A DNA stretch of 64,000 nt, taken from Pseudomonas sp. (GTDB taxonomy: Bacteria > Pseudomonadota > Gammaproteobacteria > Pseudomonadales > Pseudomonadaceae). Location: contig NZ_PEKX01000007.1 in the NCBI RefSeq assembly GCF_002796985.1, positions 1-64,000 on the forward strand, read 5' to 3'. The position numbers and the translations under genes are program-made. Below the pieces are notes generated by a model. The model worked only from the letters and a program-made list of their open reading frames with translations, made no database searches and was not told where the DNA came from. This document shows positions 24,576 to 33,007 of the stretch, one piece after another. Within the stretch, counting starts at the first letter, position 1; the number at the start of each line of letters is the position of its first letter.

Positions 24576-26606
24576 GTGAGGACCGTGCTCTATCCGGCCA
24601 TCGCGCTGATGAACCGTCTGAGCTTCGGCATGAAGTTCAGCCTGATCAGTGTGCTGTTCTTGCTGCCGATGCTGATCACCAACTTCTATCTGGTGCGCGA
24701 CTCCTATGGGCAGTTCGTCAGCACCCGCGCCGAGCTGGAAAGTCTTTCGCTGATCAGCGACGGCCTGAAAGTTCGCCGCCACCTTGAAGCCTACAACGAC
24801 CTGTTGCAGATCAACGGGATTCTCGGCCAGTCCAACAAGACCGCCGGCCTCGATTCGCGCATCGGTCAGTTGCACAAGGACCTGCAGGCGCAGATCGGCG
24901 CTTTGCAGCCGGTCACCCAGGACACCGAGCAGATCGCCGAATTCAACGCCAAGCGTGATGAATTGCTGGCCGGCTTGAAAGGCGTCGATGCCGAGGGTTC
25001 GTTGCAGAGCAAATCGGCCATGGCCGCACACCTGCTTAGCCAGGTGCAGGTGTTCAACAAGCTGCTGGTGTCCCAGGCGGGCCTCAGCCAGGACGACGCC
25101 CGTGACCTGCGCCAACTCGCCGAACTGATCACCTCCGGCACCCCGCAGGTTACCGAAACCCTCAGCCAGGGCCGCACCATGGGTGCCAGCGCGCTGGGCC
25201 AGGGCTTCCTCAACTCGTCCACCAGCGGCAAGCTCGATGACTTGTTGCAGGAGCTGGAGAAGCTCCACGCCGAATACGGGCTCAAGCTGCAGGAAGCCCT
25301 GGGTGCCAGCCCGGCGGCGCAGAGTGCGCTGTCCGCCGACGCCCAGGCCAGCCGTGAAACCATCAAGAGCATGGGCAAGCTGTTCGAGGACAAGGTGGTG
25401 ATGGCCGACACCCTCGACACCCCGTGGCTCGACTTCTACGAGCAGGTCAGCAAGGCGATGGATCAGACCTATCGCCTGGATGACCATGTCCTGCAATTCT
25501 TCGACGGCCAGCTGCAGGCACGCCTGGCCAGCAAGCAGCGGCAGATGGTGCTGCTGGTCGTGGCGCTGCTGGTGGTATTCGTCTCCATCGTCTACCTCTA
25601 CGGCGGCTTCTACGTCTCCACCCGCACCACCCTGAAGAACCTGGGCCAGATGATGGAGCGCGTCGCTGCTGGCGACATGACCGTCACCTTCCAGGCCCAG
25701 AGCCGCGATGAGCTGGGCGAACTGGGCGATGCCTTCAACCAGACCGTGTCGAAGATTCATGACCTGATCGAGCAGGTCGGCCGCACCGTCAGCGAAGTGG
25801 AGCGGCAGACCGTGCGCGTGGAGTCGGTGTCCGCGGAAAGCAACCAGGCGGTGGCCGGCCAGCGCAACCAGATCGAGCAGGTCGCCACGGCGATGAACCA
25901 GATGGCCGCAACTGCTCAGGAAGTCGCACGCAGCGCCGCCGTCGCGGTCGGCAGCGCGCACAACGTGAATCAGGAAACCGCCAGCGGCCGAGCCCTGGTG
26001 GAGTCCCAGGTGGGCAGCATCCAGCGCCTGGCCGGCGAGATCGACGAGTCGGTGGCGGTGATCAATCAACTGGCTGCCGACAGCGCCTCCATCAGCCGCG
26101 TGCTGGACGTGATCAAGGGCGTTGCCGAACAGACCAACCTGCTGGCGCTCAATGCCGCCATCGAGGCCGCGCGCGCCGGAGAACAGGGCAGGGGCTTCGC
26201 GGTGGTGGCCGACGAGGTGCGCACGCTGGCCAAGCGTACCCAACAGTCCACCGAAGAGATCGAGCAGATGATCGCTCGTCTGCAGAATGGCGTAGGTGCA
26301 GCGGTGAAGGCGATGGGCAGCAGCCACCAGACCGCCGATGGCACCGTCAGCCAGTCGGCCCAGGTGCAGCAGGCGCTGGAGAACATCCTCCAGGCAGTGG
26401 GCGCCATCGTCGACCAGAACCAGCAGATCGCCGCTGCTGCCGAGCAGCAGACCGCCGTGGCCCATGACATCGACCAGAACATCGTCGAGATCAACCAGGC
26501 CGGCGAACGCACCTCCGAAGGCGCCAGCGAGACCGAGCGCGCCAGCCGCGAACTGGCCGGGCAGGTGGTGGAGCTGAAACGACTGATCGGCGCGTTCCGC
26601 GTCTGA
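24576..26606 (+). CDS. Methyl-accepting chemotaxis protein
   Basis: 676 residues starting at GTG, with AGGAG 9 bases upstream. Layout: first membrane helix at about 22-42, a long (about 270-residue) helical periplasmic sensor domain, second membrane helix near 325-347, HAMP, then the cytoplasmic coiled coil with the highly conserved hairpin tip (VAEQTNLLALNAAIEAARAG and GFAVVADEVRTLA). It ends without an obvious CheR-tethering pentapeptide. The ligand is not deducible. Its position after ampE matches an uncharacterised transducer in P. aeruginosa (from memory PA4520). Confidence 0.93.
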   Translation: MRTVLYPAIALMNRLSFGMKFSLISVLFLLPMLITNFYLVRDSYGQFVSTRAELESLSLISDGLKVRRHLEAYNDLLQINGILGQSNKTAGLDSRIGQLHKDLQAQIGALQPVTQDTEQIAEFNAKRDELLAGLKGVDAEGSLQSKSAMAAHLLSQVQVFNKLLVSQAGLSQDDARDLRQLAELITSGTPQVTETLSQGRTMGASALGQGFLNSSTSGKLDDLLQELEKLHAEYGLKLQEALGASPAAQSALSADAQASRETIKSMGKLFEDKVVMADTLDTPWLDFYEQVSKAMDQTYRLDDHVLQFFDGQLQARLASKQRQMVLLVVALLVVFVSIVYLYGGFYVSTRTTLKNLGQMMERVAAGDMTVTFQAQSRDELGELGDAFNQTVSKIHDLIEQVGRTVSEVERQTVRVESVSAESNQAVAGQRNQIEQVATAMNQMAATAQEVARSAAVAVGSAHNVNQETASGRALVESQVGSIQRLAGEIDESVAVINQLAADSASISRVLDVIKGVAEQTNLLALNAAIEAARAGEQGRGFAVVADEVRTLAKRTQQSTEEIEQMIARLQNGVGAAVKAMGSSHQTADGTVSQSAQVQQALENILQAVGAIVDQNQQIAAAAEQQTAVAHDIDQNIVEINQAGERTSEGASETERASRELAGQVVELKRLIGAFRV

Positions 26607-26898
26607 TCCAATGGATCCGGAGCGGACGTGGCGGTCCGCTTCGCAACGAGGTTTTCGCCAGCAGGCCGATGTCCGTGGGTCGCACGGATGCACCCCATCT
26701 CACGGGCATCGGTTTGTCGGTGAACTCAAGGCTCTTGCCATCTTGCGGGAGCACCACGGGGTTGGGTGTTTCTGCGCCGCTTCGGTGTGCGCTGATGGAT
26801 TTGGTTTCGCCTCTCGGCGAGTCACTTCTTCCAAACGCCGAAGAAGTAACCAAGAAGGCTTGCCCCTCCATCCGGTTTTTCGCCTAGGCGAAAAATTC

Positions 26899-27007
26899 CC
26901 TCGTTGAATCGAAGTTTCAGGGGCACGCCACGACGGGCCATCCCTGGCCCATCGTGGCTCTCGCGACATCCATGTCGCTCAACCCCTGAAACTCCAATTC
27001 AACGAGG
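26899..27007. repeat. Compound palindromic repeat element (three nested stems)
   Basis: The outer arms at 26899-26923 and 26983-27007 pair over 22 of 25 positions (outer CCTCGTTGAAT and inner AGTTTCAGGGG exact, 3-base mismatch between). Inside are CACGACGGGCCA/TGGCCCATCGTG and GCGACAT/ATGTCGC, giving a three-stem cruciform. Similar sequence is, from memory, a multicopy intergenic element in Pseudomonas. The 26607-27160 stretch around it has no gene. Confidence 0.7.
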
Positions 27008-27097
27008 CCTCCTGAAAGGGGCATTCCGGAGCGTGCGGGTGTTTCTCTGGACGACCTCAAAAGCGAGAGCTAAAGCGTAAGAGATGCGAGTGTTCCC

Positions 27098-27120
27098 GTA
27101 GGAGCGGATTCATCCGCGAT
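27098..27120. repeat. Single REP sequence (GTAGGAGCGGATTCATCCGC type)
   Basis: GTAGGAGCGGATTCATCCGC followed by GAT matches the common Pseudomonas REP: a GTAG head followed by a short palindrome (GCGGAttcaTCCGC). It lies between the compound palindrome and tatD. Confidence 0.75.
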
Positions 27121-27160
27121 CAAGAGCGGGCCAGAGCCCGCCCACGCGAAAACCCGCAGT

Positions 27161-27940
27161 TCAGCTCCAGCCGAACAACTCCATCGCATTGCGCGTGCTG
27201 GCGCTGGCCAGCTCTTCCGGGCTGATGCCCTTCAACTGGGCCAGTGCCACGCAGATCTCCGGCAGATGCTCCGGGCTGTTGCGCACGCCGGGATACATGG
27301 CCGGCGCCATGTCCGGCGAGTCGGTCTCCAGCACGATGGACTCCAGCGGAATCTCCGGCACCACCTTGCGCAGGCGGTTGGCCTGCGGCCAGGTCGGCGC
27401 GCCGCCCAGGCCCAGGCGGAAACCCAGCTTGAGGTATTCGCGGGCTTCCTCGCGGCTGCCGGCGAAGGCATGGATGATGCCCCGGCGTTCGGGCTTGTAG
27501 CGCTTGAGCGTGGCGATCATCGCCGCGTGGGCGCGGCGCACATGCAGCAGTACCGGCAGCTCGAAGTCGATGGCGATGCGCAGTTGCTCCTCGAAGATGG
27601 CTTGCTGGCCGTCGCGGTCGAGGTCTTCCAGGTAGTAGTCCAGGCCGATCTCGCCCACCGCGCAGAGCTTCGAGTGCCCGGCGAGTCGCTGCAGCCATTC
27701 GCGCAGGGCGACGAGATGCTCTGCCTTATGTCGCGCCAGAAAGATCGGGTGCAGACCCAGCGCGGCGTACAGGTCCGGTTCGCTTTCCACCAAGGCCCAG
27801 ACGTCTTCCCAGTTTTCCCGGAACACCCCCAGCAGCACCTGTCGCTCCACTCCCCGCTCGCGGCTGCGTTGCAGCACTGCCGCGCGGTCTTGGGCGAAGT
27901 CCGGGCAGTCGAGGTGGTTGTGGGTATCGATCAGGCGCAT
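27161..27940 (-). CDS. TatD-family metal-dependent hydrolase (DNase)
   Basis: 259 residues of the TatD TIM-barrel family: N-terminal IDTHNHLDCPDF metal motif, GEIGLDYYL with the bridging Glu, LLHVRRAH, IIHAFAGS, and LETDSPDM at the end. The family has 3'-5' exonuclease and deoxyribonuclease activity. At LLHVRRA the usual HxR(D/E) is kept as HVRR. It starts 4 bases after the fruR stop, so it is probably cotranscribed with fruR, an arrangement I recall from P. aeruginosa (PA3564-PA3563). Confidence 0.9.
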   Translation of the reverse strand: MRLIDTHNHLDCPDFAQDRAAVLQRSRERGVERQVLLGVFRENWEDVWALVESEPDLYAALGLHPIFLARHKAEHLVALREWLQRLAGHSKLCAVGEIGLDYYLEDLDRDGQQAIFEEQLRIAIDFELPVLLHVRRAHAAMIATLKRYKPERRGIIHAFAGSREEAREYLKLGFRLGLGGAPTWPQANRLRKVVPEIPLESIVLETDSPDMAPAMYPGVRNSPEHLPEICVALAQLKGISPEELASASTRNAMELFGWS

Positions 27941-27944
27941 CGGT

Positions 27945-28937
27945 TCACTCCGTGCGCAGCTTGAGGGTGCGCGGGATCGGGTGCACGCCGGGGGTGTAGC
28001 TGTTCTGTTCGATGGCGGCCAGCGCCAGGTCCAGGGCGCGCTCGGCGATCAGCGCGTGCTGCTGGGAAATCGCGTTGACCTTCAGCGGTACGAAGTCGAG
28101 CAGTTGGGTATCGCCGAAGGTGGCGATACGCAGGTCCGCCGGCCAGCCGTGGGGCAGTGCCTGGAGCACGTCGAAGACGCCTTCGAGCAGCACGTAGGAA
28201 GTGGTGATCAGCGCATCGGGCAGTTGGCCCTGGCCTGCGAGCAATTCTTCCATCAGCCGACGGCCGCAAGGGCGACTGAAGGTCTCGCCGTGCTCGACCA
28301 GCACCTGGCCCTTGAAGTCGCGCAGGGCGCTGCGGAACCCGGCGGCGCGCTCCTGGGAGATGATCAGCTCCGGTCGTGCGCCAAGCAGGGCGATGCTGCG
28401 CGGCGCCGGCTTCAGCAGGCTGGCGGTGAGGCGCTGGCTGGCGTCGCGGTCGTCGCTGACCACCGAACAGAAGCGCTGCGGGTCGAGCTGGCGATCCACC
28501 GCGATGATCGGTACGCCGTCTGCTTGCAGGCGCGTGTGACTGTCGTCGCCGGCCGGCAGGCAACTGGCAACTATCAGTGCGTCGCAGCGGCGCGCGCGGA
28601 ACAGGTTGAGTACCTGGCGCTCGGTATCCGGCTCGTCGTCGGAGCAGGCGATCAGCAACTGGTAGCCGCGCGCCCTCGCACCCTGTTCGAGCAGCTTGGC
28701 GAGCTTGGCGTAGCTGGGGTTTTCCAGGTCCGGCAGGACAAAGCCCAGGGTGCGCGTCTGCCCGCGGCGCAGGCTGGCGGCTTGCTGGTCCGGCTGGTAG
28801 CCGTGCTCCTCGATCACTGCGCGCACGCGTTCCACCGTGGCGGCGCTGATGCGTCGCTGAATGGCCTTGCCGTTGATCACATAGCTGGCGGTGGTGACCG
28901 AAACACCGGCCAGGCGGGCGATATCACTGAGTTTCAA
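27945..28937 (-). CDS. fruR: Fructose operon repressor/regulator (LacI family, Cra/FruR)
   Basis: 330 residues. The N-terminal LacI helix-turn-helix LSDIARLAGVSVTTASYVIN is followed by a hinge and a sugar-binding periplasmic-protein-like domain. FruR/Cra orthologues start directly with MKLSDIARLAG; here that position is a TTG codon (28937), so I take TTG as the start. A GTG-initiated form from 28976 would add 13 residues. It is divergent from fruB with a Cra-type operator between them. The effector in Pseudomonas is fructose-1-phosphate, which relieves repression of fruBKA. Confidence 0.88.
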   Translation of the reverse strand: MKLSDIARLAGVSVTTASYVINGKAIQRRISAATVERVRAVIEEHGYQPDQQAASLRRGQTRTLGFVLPDLENPSYAKLAKLLEQGARARGYQLLIACSDDEPDTERQVLNLFRARRCDALIVASCLPAGDDSHTRLQADGVPIIAVDRQLDPQRFCSVVSDDRDASQRLTASLLKPAPRSIALLGARPELIISQERAAGFRSALRDFKGQVLVEHGETFSRPCGRRLMEELLAGQGQLPDALITTSYVLLEGVFDVLQALPHGWPADLRIATFGDTQLLDFVPLKVNAISQQHALIAERALDLALAAIEQNSYTPGVHPIPRTLKLRTE

Positions 28938-29008
28938 CGCGGGATGCTGCCGACAATTGGGGGCTTCAAGGATCACGCATTATCGAGTAACGTGCCAGTC
29001 TCAATAGG

Positions 29009-29020
29009 TGAAACGATTCA
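29009..29020. promoter_or_regulatory. Cra/FruR-type operator
   Basis: TGAAACGATTCA, one mismatch from the palindrome TGAAACGTTTCA bound by Cra in enterobacteria and, in closely similar form, at fruB of P. putida. It lies 72 bases from the fruR start and 119 bases before fruB, in the divergent promoter region. Confidence 0.75.
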
Positions 29021-29139
29021 GCATTGCGCGTGCAGTATTGCCTGAACCCTGTTCCTGCGCCGCAACCTCTAAGCTGATCACCGTACAAGCGGATAACCGC
29101 CCAGCGCTGGCGCGCGCGAACGCCGGTGAGGAGAACGCG

Positions 29140-32034
29140 ATGCTCGAATTCAACGCGCAGCAGGTCCGCATGGGCCAGCGCGCTGCCGACAAGCAGGCCG
29201 CTCTGGTCATGCTCGGCTCCGCCCTCGAAGACGACGGCCTGGTTGCCGAAGGCTACCTGGCCGGCCTGCAGGCTCGCGAGGCGCAAGGCTCCACCTATCT
29301 AGGACAGGGCATCGCCGTTCCCCACGGCACTCCGGAAACGCGCCACCTGGTACAGCGCACCGGCGTCCGCCTGATGCACTTCCCCGAGGGCGTGCACTGG
29401 GGCGACGGGCAGACTGTGCACCTGGCCATCGCCATCGCCGCCAAGTCCGACGAACACCTGCGCCTGCTGCAACTGCTCACCCGTGCGCTGGGTGACGGCG
29501 AAGTGGGTGCGGCGCTGCGTGCAGCGGAGAAGCCCGAGGACCTGCTGCAACTCTTGCGGGGTGGAGCGCCCCAGCCCTTGTTGTTCGATGAGCAATTGGT
29601 CGGCCTTGGCGTCGCCGCCGAGGACTTCGACGAGCTGGCGCTGGCTGGCGCGCGCCGTCTGAAGAAAACCGGCTGCGTGGTTCCCGGTTTCGCCGCCGCG
29701 CTGCACGACCAGGAAGCCCTGCCGCTGGGCGCGGGGCTGTGGTGGCAGGACAGCGAGCAATGCGTCACGCGCCCCGGTCTTGTCTTCGTAACCCCCACGC
29801 GCGAGCTGAACCACGCCGGCCAGCCGGTGCGCGGCCTGTTCTGCCTGGCCCGCCAGGGCGATGCGCATGCCGACGTGTTGGGCCGCCTCGGCGATCTGCT
29901 GGTGGATGGCCGCGCGGGCGAGTTGGCCAGTGCCACGTCTGTGCGAGCAGTGCTGGAAGCCTTGGGGGGCGAGTTGCCGGTGGATTGGCCCAGTGTGCGC
30001 GTGCCACTGGCCAACCCCCATGGCCTGCATGCCCGCCCGGCGCAGGTGTTGATGCTGCTGGCGCGGGAGTTCAGCGGGGAAATCCGTGTGCGTATCGCCG
30101 AGGGCGACGGTGCGCCGGTGTCGATACGCAGCCTGAGCAAGCTGCTCAGCCTCGGCGCTCGGCGTGGGCAGATGCTGGAGTTCTTCGCCGAACCGGAGAT
30201 CGCCGAAGCCGCGCTGGCGGCCGTCCGCGCGGCAGTGGAGCAGGGCCTGGGCGAAGAGGTCGAACCGCTGCCGGAAACCCTCGAGCTGATCGTCGAAAGT
30301 ATTCAACTGGACGAGCAGGAATTACAGGCCGTGCGAGCTCCCGAAGCGGGCGTGCAGCTCCAGGCCATTCCCGCGTCGCCGGGCATTGCCCACGGGCCGG
30401 CCTACGTGCAGGTCGCCCGCGCCTTCGAGTTCGCCGCGCGCGGCGAGTCGCCAGAGGTCGAGCGCCAGCGCCTGGACGAGGCGCGCACGGCCATCAGCCA
30501 GGAGATCGAAACCCTGGTGGAGCGCAGCCAGGTCAAGGCGATCCGCGACATCTTCGTCACCCACCAGGCCCTGCTGGACGACCCCGAACTGCTGGACGAG
30601 GTGCAGGCGCGGCTGGTCGAGGGCGCCAGCGCCGAAGCGGCCTGGAGCCAGGTGATCGAGCGCGTAGCCGGCGAGCAGGAGGCCCTGCGCGACGTGCTGC
30701 TGGCCGAGCGTGCGGCGGACCTGCGCGACGTCGGTCGGCGTGTGTTGGCGCGCCTGTGTGGTGTCGAGAGTGCCGTGGAACCCAGCGAGCCCTACATCCT
30801 GGTGATGGATGAAGTCGGCCCGTCGGACGTGGCGCGGCTTGACCCGGAGCGCGTGGCCGGCATCGTGATTGCGCGTGGTGGCGCCACTTCGCACAGCGCG
30901 ATCATCGCTCGCGCGCTGGGCATCCCCGCGCTGGTGGGCGCAGGGGAGAGTGTGCTGGCGCTGGAATCCGACACCGTCTTGCTGCTGGATGGCGAGCAGG
31001 GCGAGCTGACGATCGCGCCGGACGCGCAAACGCTGCACGCCGCCGAAACCCAGCGCGACCTGCGCCAGCGGCGTGCCGAGCAGGCAGAAGCGCGCCGCCA
31101 TGAGCCGGCGGTCACTCGCGATGGTCATGCCGTGGAAGTCTGCGCCAACCTCGGCGACACCGCCGGGGCGGCGAAAGCCGTGGAGCTGGGGGCGGAAGGC
31201 GTGGGCCTGCTGCGTACCGAGTTCGTCTTCATGGACAACCCCCAGGCGCCGGACCAGGCGACCCAGGAGATCGAATACCGCCGTGTGCTCGATGCCCTGG
31301 GCGGCCGCCCGCTGGTGGCGCGCACCCTTGATGTGGGCGGCGACAAGCCGCTGCCTTACTGGCCGATTCCCGAAGAGGCGAACCCCTACCTGGGGCTCCG
31401 TGGCGTGCGCCTCACGCTGCAGCGTCCGCAGATTTTCCGCACTCAACTCCGCGCCCTGCTGACCGCCGCTGGCGGCCGCCCGCTGCGCATCATGTTCCCC
31501 ATGGTCGGGCAGGTGGAGGAATGGCGGCAGGCTCGCGATCTCACCCTCGAGCTCTGCGCGGAGCTGGGCGGCGAGCACGACCTGCAGCTCGGCATCATGG
31601 TTGAGGTACCGTCCGCGGCATTGCTGGCGCCGGTGCTGGCGCGCGAGGTGGATTTCTTCAGCGTCGGCACCAATGACCTGACCCAGTACGCGCTGGCCAT
31701 CGACCGTGGCCATCCGAGCCTTTCCGCCCAGGCCGACGGCCTGCACCCGGCGGTGTTGCAACTGATCGACATGACCGTGCGCGCCGCCCATGCCCACGGC
31801 AAGTGGGTGGGCGTGTGCGGCGAACTGGCCGCCGACCCGCTGGCGGTGCCGCTGCTGGTTGGCTTAGGTGTCGATGAGTTGAGTGTCTCGGCGCGCAGCA
31901 TTCCCCTGGTGAAGGCGCGGGTCCGCGAACTGGACCTGCCGACTTCCCGCGAGCTGGCGCAGGCCGCTCTGACCCTGTGCTCGGCGGCGGACGTTCGCCA
32001 GAGTGTCGCCCTCGCGCTGCCGGAGGTGCACTGA
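29140..32034 (+). CDS. fruB: Fructose PTS multiphosphoryl protein (EIIA-HPr-EI)
   Basis: 964 residues. It combines a fructose EIIA domain (about 1-145; phospho-His62 in AVPHGTPE), an HPr domain (about 285-370; His in ANPHGLHARPAQ) and a full enzyme I (about 400-964; phospho-His in GGATSHSAIIARAL, PEP-binding barrel with LRTEFVFM and VGTNDLTQY). It carries phosphate from PEP to the FruA permease in one polypeptide. GAGGAG lies 6 bases before the ATG at 29140; a longer frame to 29008 would cross the operator and is unlikely. It overlaps fruK (TGATG). It is called fruB or fruI in the literature. Confidence 0.95.
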   Translation: MLEFNAQQVRMGQRAADKQAALVMLGSALEDDGLVAEGYLAGLQAREAQGSTYLGQGIAVPHGTPETRHLVQRTGVRLMHFPEGVHWGDGQTVHLAIAIAAKSDEHLRLLQLLTRALGDGEVGAALRAAEKPEDLLQLLRGGAPQPLLFDEQLVGLGVAAEDFDELALAGARRLKKTGCVVPGFAAALHDQEALPLGAGLWWQDSEQCVTRPGLVFVTPTRELNHAGQPVRGLFCLARQGDAHADVLGRLGDLLVDGRAGELASATSVRAVLEALGGELPVDWPSVRVPLANPHGLHARPAQVLMLLAREFSGEIRVRIAEGDGAPVSIRSLSKLLSLGARRGQMLEFFAEPEIAEAALAAVRAAVEQGLGEEVEPLPETLELIVESIQLDEQELQAVRAPEAGVQLQAIPASPGIAHGPAYVQVARAFEFAARGESPEVERQRLDEARTAISQEIETLVERSQVKAIRDIFVTHQALLDDPELLDEVQARLVEGASAEAAWSQVIERVAGEQEALRDVLLAERAADLRDVGRRVLARLCGVESAVEPSEPYILVMDEVGPSDVARLDPERVAGIVIARGGATSHSAIIARALGIPALVGAGESVLALESDTVLLLDGEQGELTIAPDAQTLHAAETQRDLRQRRAEQAEARRHEPAVTRDGHAVEVCANLGDTAGAAKAVELGAEGVGLLRTEFVFMDNPQAPDQATQEIEYRRVLDALGGRPLVARTLDVGGDKPLPYWPIPEEANPYLGLRGVRLTLQRPQIFRTQLRALLTAAGGRPLRIMFPMVGQVEEWRQARDLTLELCAELGGEHDLQLGIMVEVPSAALLAPVLAREVDFFSVGTNDLTQYALAIDRGHPSLSAQADGLHPAVLQLIDMTVRAAHAHGKWVGVCGELAADPLAVPLLVGLGVDELSVSARSIPLVKARVRELDLPTSRELAQAALTLCSAADVRQSVALALPEVH

Positions 32035-32981
32035 TGGCCCGCATCCTGACTCTGACCCTGAACCCCGCGCTGGACCTCACCGTGCGCCTGCCGACGCTTG
32101 CGCCCGGCGAGGTGAATCGCAGCGAGTCGGTGCTCAGCCAGGCGGCCGGCAAGGGCGTGAACGTCGCCCAGGTGCTGGCCGACCTTGGCCACTCGCTGAC
32201 GGTCGCCGGCTTTCTCGGTGCGGACAACGCGCAGCCTTTCGAGGCGCTGTTCCGCCGCCGTGGCTTCGTCGATGCCTTCGTCCGCGTGCCGGGGGAGACC
32301 CGCAGCAACATCAAGCTTGCCGAAGGCACGGGTCGCATCACCGATATCAACGGGCCCGGTCCGGAGGTGAGCGAGAGCCAGCAGGACGCCTTGCTGGATC
32401 GCCTCGACCTGATCGCCGCCGACTTCGCGATCGCTGTGGTCGCCGGCAGCCTGCCGCAGGGTGTCGATCCCCAGTGGTTGCGCGAGCTGTTGCTGCGCTT
32501 GCAGCGCCACGGCCTGAAGGTCGCTTTCGATTGCAGCGGCGCGGCCTTGCGCGCCGGCATCGAAGCCGCTCCCTGGTTGATCAAACCCAACGACCAGGAA
32601 CTGGGCGAGGCCTGTGGACAGCTTGCCGACAGCGCCGAGGAGCTGGCCGCGCAGGTCGAATCGCTGCGGGCCCGTGGCATCGAGCAAGTAGTGGTTTCCC
32701 AGGGCGCCGAAGGCGTGCGCTGGTTCGGTCCACAGGGCATCTGGCAGGCGATTCCGCCCCAGGTCGAAGTGGCCAGCACCGTGGGTGCCGGCGATTCCCT
32801 GTTGGCCGCCATGGTCCACGGCCTGCTCGCCGGCTGGCCGGCCGAGCGCGTGTTGCGTCAGGCCACGGCGGTCTCCGCGCTGGCGGTCACCCAGTTCCAG
32901 TTTGGCATCGGCGATGTGCAGCGGCTGCAGTGCATCGAGGACGCGGTGCAGGTTCAGGCGTTGGCCCCGAGCCAGGCCTGA
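32034..32981 (+). CDS. fruK: 1-phosphofructokinase
   Basis: 315 residues of the PfkB family. It phosphorylates fructose-1-phosphate to fructose-1,6-bisphosphate. N-terminal LTLNPALDLTV, the GKGVNVAQVL signature, and the C-terminal PfkB signature VGAGDSLLAAMVHGLL with the catalytic Asp. The start overlaps the fruB stop. It is the second gene of the operon. Confidence 0.96.
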   Translation: MARILTLTLNPALDLTVRLPTLAPGEVNRSESVLSQAAGKGVNVAQVLADLGHSLTVAGFLGADNAQPFEALFRRRGFVDAFVRVPGETRSNIKLAEGTGRITDINGPGPEVSESQQDALLDRLDLIAADFAIAVVAGSLPQGVDPQWLRELLLRLQRHGLKVAFDCSGAALRAGIEAAPWLIKPNDQELGEACGQLADSAEELAAQVESLRARGIEQVVVSQGAEGVRWFGPQGIWQAIPPQVEVASTVGAGDSLLAAMVHGLLAGWPAERVLRQATAVSALAVTQFQFGIGDVQRLQCIEDAVQVQALAPSQA

Positions 32982-33007
32982 GCGATAGAACAACAAGAGG
33001 TATGACG

